The translations under genes were made by a program, and so were the position numbers. This document shows, one piece after another, positions 1 to 4,927 of a stretch of 7,600 nucleotides of DNA. Numbering within the stretch: the first letter of the stretch is position 1; each line of letters begins with the position of its first letter. The notes beneath the pieces were generated by a model. The model saw only the letters and a program-made list of their open reading frames with translations. It had not been told where the DNA came from and did no database searches. Source of the stretch: an uncultured Opitutales bacterium (GTDB lineage: Bacteria > Verrucomicrobiota > Verrucomicrobiia > Opitutales > UBA2995). The stretch is from positions 1 to 7,600 of the forward strand of contig CALGUT010000801.1 of NCBI GenBank assembly GCA_937920335.1. Direction: 5' to 3'.

Positions 1-744
1 GTTGCTCAGTATGATCACGATCAAGGAGCGGCTATCGTCGGTGGATACGTCTATCGGGGAGCTTTAGCCACAGCACTGACAGGAAAGTATGTATTTGGTG
101 ATGTTTTGGGGGGAGAAGTCTATACTGTGGAAGCGGATGCGCTTGCTTTTGGTTCACAGGCAGAGATCAAGGAATTAGGCCTTTCTTTGGATGGCACGAG
201 GACGACGATTAAAACGATTGGTGGTTCCAACAGAGCAGACTTGCGCTTCGGATTTGACGAAGAGAATGAACTCTATCTATTAGAGAAATCGAGAGGCATG
301 ATCTTCAAGGTTGTGGGTGCAATCGATTTGTCTGGAGGTTCCGGGTCGACTGCTGGAGAACTGGTTAATATTTCAACTCGTGGTGTTGTAGGCACTAATG
401 ACGATGTATTGATTGGTGGTTTTGTTATCGGTGATGCTTCTCAGCAAGTGTTGATACAAGCCATTGGTCCTGAACTTTCCGGTGATAATGTCGCCGGGGC
501 GCTCGTCGATCCCGTTTTGACGATTTTCAATGAAAGTGATGAAGAAATTGGAAACAACGATAATTGGGACGATACTCAGGGAGAATTGATTGCTGATCTT
601 TGGGGCGGGAATCCTCCGTTTGCAGCTGGGAGCTTGAGTTCAGGTATCGTTTTAACTCTGGATCCAGGTTCTTATACAGCGATCATCTCAGGGAAGGACG
701 ATTCAGTAGGGGTTGCCTTGATTGAGGTTTACGAAGTGGAATAG
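1..744 (+). CDS. PQQ-dependent sugar dehydrogenase-like protein (GSDH family), C-terminal part, with Verrucomicrobia-type C-terminal domain
   Basis: The reading frame is open from base 1, so only the last 247 residues are present and the true start lies upstream; the TTG at 106 is internal. Residues 14-20 (GGYVYRG) and 30-34 (YVFGD), followed by residues 82-104 (FGFDEENELYLL...IFKV), are the closing blades of the glucose/sorbosone dehydrogenase beta-propeller, a family that oxidises soluble or membrane sugars with PQQ outside the cytoplasm. A Gly/Ser-rich linker (about 106-119) leads to a separate C-terminal domain (about 120-247) with NISTRGVVGTNDDVLIGGF and DPVLTIFN. I associate that domain with exported Verrucomicrobia proteins; its function is unknown to me. 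The catalytic and calcium/PQQ-binding parts lie mostly outside the window, so activity cannot be judged. It ends 44 bp before the isomerase-like gene on the same strand and may or may not be co-transcribed with it. The family call is fairly sure; the substrate is unknown. Confidence 0.8.
   Translation, partial: VAQYDHDQGAAIVGGYVYRGALATALTGKYVFGDVLGGEVYTVEADALAFGSQAEIKELGLSLDGTRTTIKTIGGSNRADLRFGFDEENELYLLEKSRGMIFKVVGAIDLSGGSGSTAGELVNISTRGVVGTNDDVLIGGFVIGDASQQVLIQAIGPELSGDNVAGALVDPVLTIFNESDEEIGNNDNWDDTQGELIADLWGGNPPFAAGSLSSGIVLTLDPGSYTAIISGKDDSVGVALIEVYEVE
508..741 (+). repeat. Copy 1 of a shared C-terminal domain (78 residues)
   Basis: The last 78 residues of the dehydrogenase-like protein align without gaps to the last 78 residues of the minus-strand protein at the other end of the window. 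By hand count 44 of 78 residues are identical. Shared blocks include DPVLT, NDNW, DLW, PP, SSG, ISGKD and GVAL. The match is at protein level; the DNA of the two copies has diverged widely, so this is not a recent duplication. A predicted all-beta C-terminal module is plausible from the alternating hydrophobic pattern, but that is inference. Confidence 0.85.
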
Positions 745-788
745 TCGAGGATTCGACGTGAAGATGATCTAGTTGGATTTTTGGTTGT

Positions 789-1883
789 ATGGCATTCTTG
801 GGTACTAAAAAGGAGATAATAAAGTTTTCTGAAAATCGTGTGTGGAGGACCTATCAAGGGGGTAAGGTTCTTGATTCGATTGAAGGGAAAACGAATCCTT
901 CAGACTCCCATTTTCCTGAGGACTGGATAGGATCTGTCGTCACGGCGCGTAATATCGGACGGGAGCATATCGAAGAGGGCTTATCGATGGTGAAGGGTGA
1001 ATCTGGTGATCCGATCTCATTCAGAGAGCTGCTTATTCAGGACCTTTCTTTTTACCTGGGAGAAGACTCAGGAACTGCGATTCAAATGGATGCGTTGCCC
1101 TTGGTGAAGTATCTCGATAGCGCGACCCGGCTGCATTTCCAAGCGCATCCCACCGCAGAGTTTGCCCGGGAGCGGTTGAATAGTAACCGGGGGAAAACAG
1201 AGGCATACGTTATCCTCGCGACTCGGGATGACGTGGAGCAACCGTATATCTATGCAGGGTTTCAAAGACCGCCTTCCAGAGAACAATTGAAGGAGTGGAT
1301 ACTGAATCAGGATATCAACGCGATGGAGAGCTGTTTTACCAAAATCCCGGTAAAACCTGGTGATGTATTTATGATTCCGGGAGGGCGCCCTCATGCGCTC
1401 GGCGAAGGCATACTCATGCTCGAAATCATGGAAGCATCTGATCTTGCCGTGAGATTCGAGTTTGAACGGGGTGGCTACGTGATTCCAGAGGAAGCTCGAT
1501 TCATGGGTAAGGGTATAGAAACTGCCTTGGATGTCTTTAATTTTGATGCGGTGGAAGACGAATCGATTGACGCGACATTCCGGTGCGAGCCGAAGCTGTT
1601 GCATACGTATGAATCGGGAAGTCGCTTCGAAGAGCTGATCGGTTATGACAGAACTCCTTGTTTTTCCGTGTGCCGAAGTACGATCACGGGTGTGGCTGAT
1701 AAATCAGTCACTCGAGGGTATATCGGGATAGTCTCGGAAGGTGAGGGTTCTATCTGTATCGAAGGAAGCACTACTGAACTGAAGTTGTGGGATCGATTTT
1801 TTTGTCCTGCGGGTGCAGGAAGTGTTCGTTATCAATCAAATGAGAGCATGACTGTGTTGGAGTGTTACGCAGGAAATTCTTAA
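789..1883 (+). CDS. Class I mannose-6-phosphate isomerase-like protein (cupin, ManA family)
   Basis: This 364-residue protein resembles type I phosphomannose isomerases, zinc cupin enzymes that interconvert mannose-6-phosphate and fructose-6-phosphate in the cytoplasm. Visible family signatures are Q118-A-H120-P, G135-K-T-E138, and IPGGRPHALGEG at 196-207 with H202. By analogy Q118, H120, E138 and H202 are the zinc ligands. R222 in the SDLAVRFEFE stretch fits the catalytic arginine position. The C-terminal half (about 265-360) looks like the second cupin-like fold. The usual N-terminal YxWGG motif is absent: the region reads NRVWRTYQGGKVLD, then PEDWIGSVVTARN at 43-55. This marks a divergent subgroup whose substrate may not be mannose-6-phosphate. 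There is no signal peptide. The ATG at 789 is the only good start and no Shine-Dalgarno sequence is seen before it. The gene ends with two consecutive in-frame TAA stops (1881-1886). It is the first gene of a tight four-gene run, which suggests it handles a sugar released by the downstream enzymes. Confidence 0.8.
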   Translation: MAFLGTKKEIIKFSENRVWRTYQGGKVLDSIEGKTNPSDSHFPEDWIGSVVTARNIGREHIEEGLSMVKGESGDPISFRELLIQDLSFYLGEDSGTAIQMDALPLVKYLDSATRLHFQAHPTAEFARERLNSNRGKTEAYVILATRDDVEQPYIYAGFQRPPSREQLKEWILNQDINAMESCFTKIPVKPGDVFMIPGGRPHALGEGILMLEIMEASDLAVRFEFERGGYVIPEEARFMGKGIETALDVFNFDAVEDESIDATFRCEPKLLHTYESGSRFEELIGYDRTPCFSVCRSTITGVADKSVTRGYIGIVSEGEGSICIEGSTTELKLWDRFFCPAGAGSVRYQSNESMTVLECYAGNS

Positions 1884-1900
1884 TAAATTTAAATATATCA

Positions 1901-1906
1901 GAGAGG
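1901..1906 (+). promoter_or_regulatory. Ribosome binding site deciding the 1913 start
   Basis: GAGAGG lies 6 nt before the ATG at 1913, in an A/T-rich 29-bp gap. This is the only recognisable Shine-Dalgarno sequence in the operon. It favours ATG 1913 over the in-frame GTG at 1862, which would overlap the preceding gene and add 17 residues that do not fit the family N-terminus. Confidence 0.75.
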
Positions 1907-1912
1907 TTAATT

Positions 1913-2920
1913 ATGAAAAATATAATGTGTCTAAATGAAATCGAGTTAGAGACATTCCTTCCGGAGGGTCGGTTGGATAAGGCTAAGGCGTTGCTGAATT
2001 CGCCTCACTATGTCGATCCGACAAGTGTTTCTTCAAAAGACGAATGGTTATCGATATTAAAGGAATGCGATCCTGAGATTTTGATGGCTGGTTGGAAAAC
2101 ACCCCCGCTTCCCGAGAATCTGAGCGAGGTTGCCCCGAATCTCAAATATGTCTGCTACCTTCCGGGATCTATTCGGAAATTGGTTCCGCGATCTGCTATC
2201 GAAAACGGTCTCATTGTAACGAGCTGGGGATCGTCGATCAGTCGTACGATCTCTGAGTGTGCGTTGCTCCTTACGCTAAGTTGTATGCGACGTGTTCGTT
2301 ACTGGACAGAAGAGATGCATATCAACGGTGGTTGGAAGACGCCCGAGACGGAAACTCAATCGTTGTTCGAACGCCGGGTTGGACTGCACGGTCTCGGATT
2401 GATTTCGCAAAAACTCGTGGACCTTTTGAAACCGTTCACAGACCATATAAGCGCGTTTTCACCGAGTGTTCCTGATGAGATCTATGAAGGACTGGGTGTA
2501 TCCAGATGTTCGACCCTGGAAGACTTGTTTTCCAAAAACGATGTGATCATCGAACTGGCGGCCCTGACTCCTAAAACGGAAGGCATGATTACAGAAGAAC
2601 TGCTTCGTATGATACCTAAAGGGGGCGCGTTCGTAAATGTAGGTAGAGGCGCGGTTGTTGATGAAGATGCGCTTGCTAGAGTGGCTGCTGACCGACCGGA
2701 TATTCAGGTAGCTCTGGATGTATACGGAATTGAACCTTTACCGGTCGACTCCCCATTCAGAGGTATGAAAAACGTCATGCTATTTCCTCACCTGGGAGGG
2801 CCTACTATCGATCGTCGGCGTGACGCGGGGGATCATGGCTTGGAGAATCTTCGTCGCTATTTGAACGGCGAGGACTTGATGGATCCCTATGATGTCCGCC
2901 TTTACGATCGCGCTACCTAA
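1913..2920 (+). CDS. D-isomer-specific 2-hydroxyacid dehydrogenase family protein
   Basis: This 335-residue protein has the layout of D-2-hydroxyacid dehydrogenases, cytoplasmic NAD(P)-dependent enzymes that interconvert 2-keto acids and D-2-hydroxy acids. The substrate-domain loop at 82-88 (YLPGSIR) replaces the common G(A/V)GVDNI type loop. The Rossmann segment is at 156-173 and its dinucleotide loop reads G160-L-G162-L-I-S165. The catalytic triad is intact: R245 in NVGRGAVVDE, E274 in ALDVYGIEPLP, and H293 in FPHLGGPT. Two cofactor-site positions are unusual. The third glycine of GxGxxG is Ser165, and the acidic residue normally ending the second Rossmann strand is replaced in AFSPS (around S183). 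Length is normal for the family. The start at 1913 follows a good ribosome binding site. It lies 29 bp after the isomerase-like gene and 9 bp before the DUF2264 gene. Phosphoglycerate, glyoxylate/hydroxypyruvate or 2-keto sugar-acid substrates are all possible; the operon context favours a sugar-acid role, which is inference. Confidence 0.85.
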   Translation: MKNIMCLNEIELETFLPEGRLDKAKALLNSPHYVDPTSVSSKDEWLSILKECDPEILMAGWKTPPLPENLSEVAPNLKYVCYLPGSIRKLVPRSAIENGLIVTSWGSSISRTISECALLLTLSCMRRVRYWTEEMHINGGWKTPETETQSLFERRVGLHGLGLISQKLVDLLKPFTDHISAFSPSVPDEIYEGLGVSRCSTLEDLFSKNDVIIELAALTPKTEGMITEELLRMIPKGGAFVNVGRGAVVDEDALARVAADRPDIQVALDVYGIEPLPVDSPFRGMKNVMLFPHLGGPTIDRRRDAGDHGLENLRRYLNGEDLMDPYDVRLYDRAT

Positions 2921-2929
2921 TTCGATTTT

Positions 2930-4849
2930 ATGAATCCAGCATCTGCTTCTAACGGGATACCCAAAGCCTATCGTGGTTGGCAAGCAAGGGCTGAGAAGTT
3001 ACTAGCTCCGCTGCTGCCGCTGATGGAGGCTGGAAAAGCCTCCATGGGTATAGCCGGGCAGGCCAGCGATCATGATTTAAATGCCGATCGTCTGGAGTCA
3101 GTTGCTCGGCCCATCCTGCTGTTTGCTCATTGGCGCTACTCCTTGAATTTCAATCGGGAAGCAAGCTATGATGACCTCGCTCTCAAAATGGAGCAGTGGT
3201 TCAAGGCTGCTCTCCTTGAGGGAACCGATCCGGACTCATCCGAATTCTGGGGGTACTCATCGAACTTCCATCAACATTCCGTTGAGATGGGGCTATTGGT
3301 GATCGGTTTGGAGATCAGCAGAGACTGGCTGTGGGATACGATCAGTAACGGAGAGCGTGACCAGATTCTGGCATGGTTAGAGTCGGATATCGGCAATGGT
3401 CACCATTGGAACAATCACATGTTCTTTGGGATCTTTGTCATGGAGTTCTTGTTAAAGGAAGGCCGTGGATTCGCTTCTTACCGAGCCGTCATAGATCGCT
3501 GGTTTCACGAACTTGAAAATATGTATCTAGGTGACGGTTGGTTCATGGATGGCATGAATCAGTCGGTTGATTTTTACAATGCCTATGCATGGCACTATTA
3601 CTCCATGTGGTGGATCAAGTTGTATGGTGAACACGATCAAGAAAGAGGAGAGCGTTGGAAGAAGCTAACGAGGCTCTTCATGAAGGACTATCCGATGTTC
3701 TTCAGTGAAAACGGCGAACAACCCGCGTTCGGAAGATCGATTACCTATCGCTTTAATGCAACCGCTCCCTTTGCGATGGCGCATCTCATGGGAGCTAGCC
3801 CGCTGGATCCTGGTCTCGCTCGAGAAGTGTGTGAGCGCAATATGGATTTCTTTTTCTCCAAACCCATTTTCCAGGAGCAAGGTTGCCTATCGCTGGGTTG
3901 GCACGACGAGTTTCCAGATATGGTCGAAGTGTATAGTTGTGGAGGTTCTCCTTATTGGGCTGCCAAAGCATTTGCGCCGCTGCTGCTGTCAGTTGACGAC
4001 CCGTTCTGGACTGCGCCTACTCCGCCGTTACCTGCAGAGGAAGAAGATCGTTCTGTTGCTTTCCCTGCACCGGGCTTGATTACCCGATCGGTGAGCGGTG
4101 AAATAGAAATAATCAACGTTGGCTCGCAGATCGCGTCGTCGAATACCCGTTATGGTCCTTACAAGTGGGGAAATCTCAGTTATCGTTCAGGTATCGGTTT
4201 TCTAATTACGCGAAATCCACTGCAGTATCCCCTGGATGCGGGTCTCACCGCAGCTAATGTCGACGGAAGCATCATCGTCGGACGTCATTACACAGCTCCT
4301 GTTGCTGTTGAGCAGGATCGTATGAGTTGTCTTTACAGTCTGGGGCACAAGTTGGAGCAATCCCAGGTTTCCGTTGAATCGCATATGTGGTGGAAAGGGG
4401 GGTGGCAGTTGATTGTCCACCGTTATATCTCAAAGCAACAAACGACGCTACGCCACGGCTCGTACGCACTCCCGTCTACACGTCCTGACTCGTTCGAAGT
4501 GGGTGAAAGTGATAAAAACTACACCAGTGTTTGGACAGATGGAGTTGGGATAGCGCTTCAGTCTTTGGGACATGGTGATGTGTTTGGTGCAAATGACCGT
4601 ATTAATGAAAACGATGGCCTTCGTATCCATATCCAGTCTCCTTTTCACGCGATGCGGTATGTGGAAAGAACGGTAGGGGATGAAGCGGGTTATCTGGCTG
4701 TGTTGAACTGGGCAGGTAAAAACCGCGAGGAATCGGCTCCTTGGAATCTGTTGTCAGCTGAGTCTGGTAGCTGGAAGTTAAATCACCCTGCGCTTGGCGA
4801 TTGGACAATTGTAGACGAATCGCTTCCGGCGTTTGACGAAATCAAATAA
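2930..4849 (+). CDS. DUF2264 domain protein (putative glycan-acting enzyme)
   Basis: This 639-residue protein matches the DUF2264 family over nearly its whole length. Family-like blocks are WQARAEKLLAPLLPLM (17-32), LESVARPILLFA (55-66), NNHMFFGIF (161-169), GDGWFMDGMNQSVDFYNAYA (201-220), FGRSITYRFNATAPF (267-281) and GGSPYWAAKAFAPLLL (338-353) ending in DPFW. The first about 390 residues look mainly helical, rich in Trp and Tyr, as in an alpha/alpha-toroid. Residues about 390-639 alternate in the manner of a beta-sandwich. Acidic residues D202, D207 and D214 in the DGW block are candidate active-site residues by position only. From memory, part of this family was linked to the CAZy family GH154 (beta-glucuronidase activity); I could not check this. 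No signal peptide is present, so it probably acts in the cytoplasm on imported oligosaccharides. The ATG at 2930 lies 9 bp after the dehydrogenase stop with no Shine-Dalgarno sequence. The family call is secure; the reaction is not established. Confidence 0.88.
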   Translation: MNPASASNGIPKAYRGWQARAEKLLAPLLPLMEAGKASMGIAGQASDHDLNADRLESVARPILLFAHWRYSLNFNREASYDDLALKMEQWFKAALLEGTDPDSSEFWGYSSNFHQHSVEMGLLVIGLEISRDWLWDTISNGERDQILAWLESDIGNGHHWNNHMFFGIFVMEFLLKEGRGFASYRAVIDRWFHELENMYLGDGWFMDGMNQSVDFYNAYAWHYYSMWWIKLYGEHDQERGERWKKLTRLFMKDYPMFFSENGEQPAFGRSITYRFNATAPFAMAHLMGASPLDPGLAREVCERNMDFFFSKPIFQEQGCLSLGWHDEFPDMVEVYSCGGSPYWAAKAFAPLLLSVDDPFWTAPTPPLPAEEEDRSVAFPAPGLITRSVSGEIEIINVGSQIASSNTRYGPYKWGNLSYRSGIGFLITRNPLQYPLDAGLTAANVDGSIIVGRHYTAPVAVEQDRMSCLYSLGHKLEQSQVSVESHMWWKGGWQLIVHRYISKQQTTLRHGSYALPSTRPDSFEVGESDKNYTSVWTDGVGIALQSLGHGDVFGANDRINENDGLRIHIQSPFHAMRYVERTVGDEAGYLAVLNWAGKNREESAPWNLLSAESGSWKLNHPALGDWTIVDESLPAFDEIK

Positions 4850-4858
4850 TTTAAACCC

Positions 4859-4927
4859 ATGTTAGTTATGACTAAAGCCCTGCCTATTTTCTTGTGCCTC
4901 GGATTAGTTTGCACAGACGCGTTTGCT
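4859..4927 (+). other. Signal peptide of the beta-helix protein
   Basis: The first 23 residues have a Lys at position 6, a hydrophobic core (about 7-18) and an A-F-A cleavage motif at 21-23 before EALYVENF. The residue before each cysteine (L12 before C13, V17 before C18) is not the G/A/S a lipobox needs, so signal peptidase I rather than lipoprotein processing is expected. Confidence 0.8.

Noticed and set aside
744..757. Small inverted repeat GTCGA-GGAT-TCGAC after the first stop codon, considered as a terminator
   Set aside because: The stem has only 5 bp and is not followed directly by a T-run, so it is too weak to call a terminator or operator.
1068..1604. 178-residue open frame on the minus strand inside the isomerase-like gene
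   Set aside because: It lies wholly within a well-supported gene on the other strand and its translation shows no recognisable motif; it is a shadow frame.
1862..1912. Upstream GTG start at 1862 for the 2-hydroxyacid dehydrogenase
   Set aside because: It would overlap the preceding gene and add 17 unfitting residues, whereas ATG 1913 has a well-placed GAGAGG.
3023..3045. Perfect 8-bp inverted repeat (ATGGAGGC / GCCTCCAT, 7-nt loop) early in the DUF2264 gene
   Set aside because: It could form an mRNA hairpin about 95 nt after the start, but roughly one such hairpin is expected by chance in 7.6 kb. No T-run follows and the bases are explained by coding LMEAGKASM.
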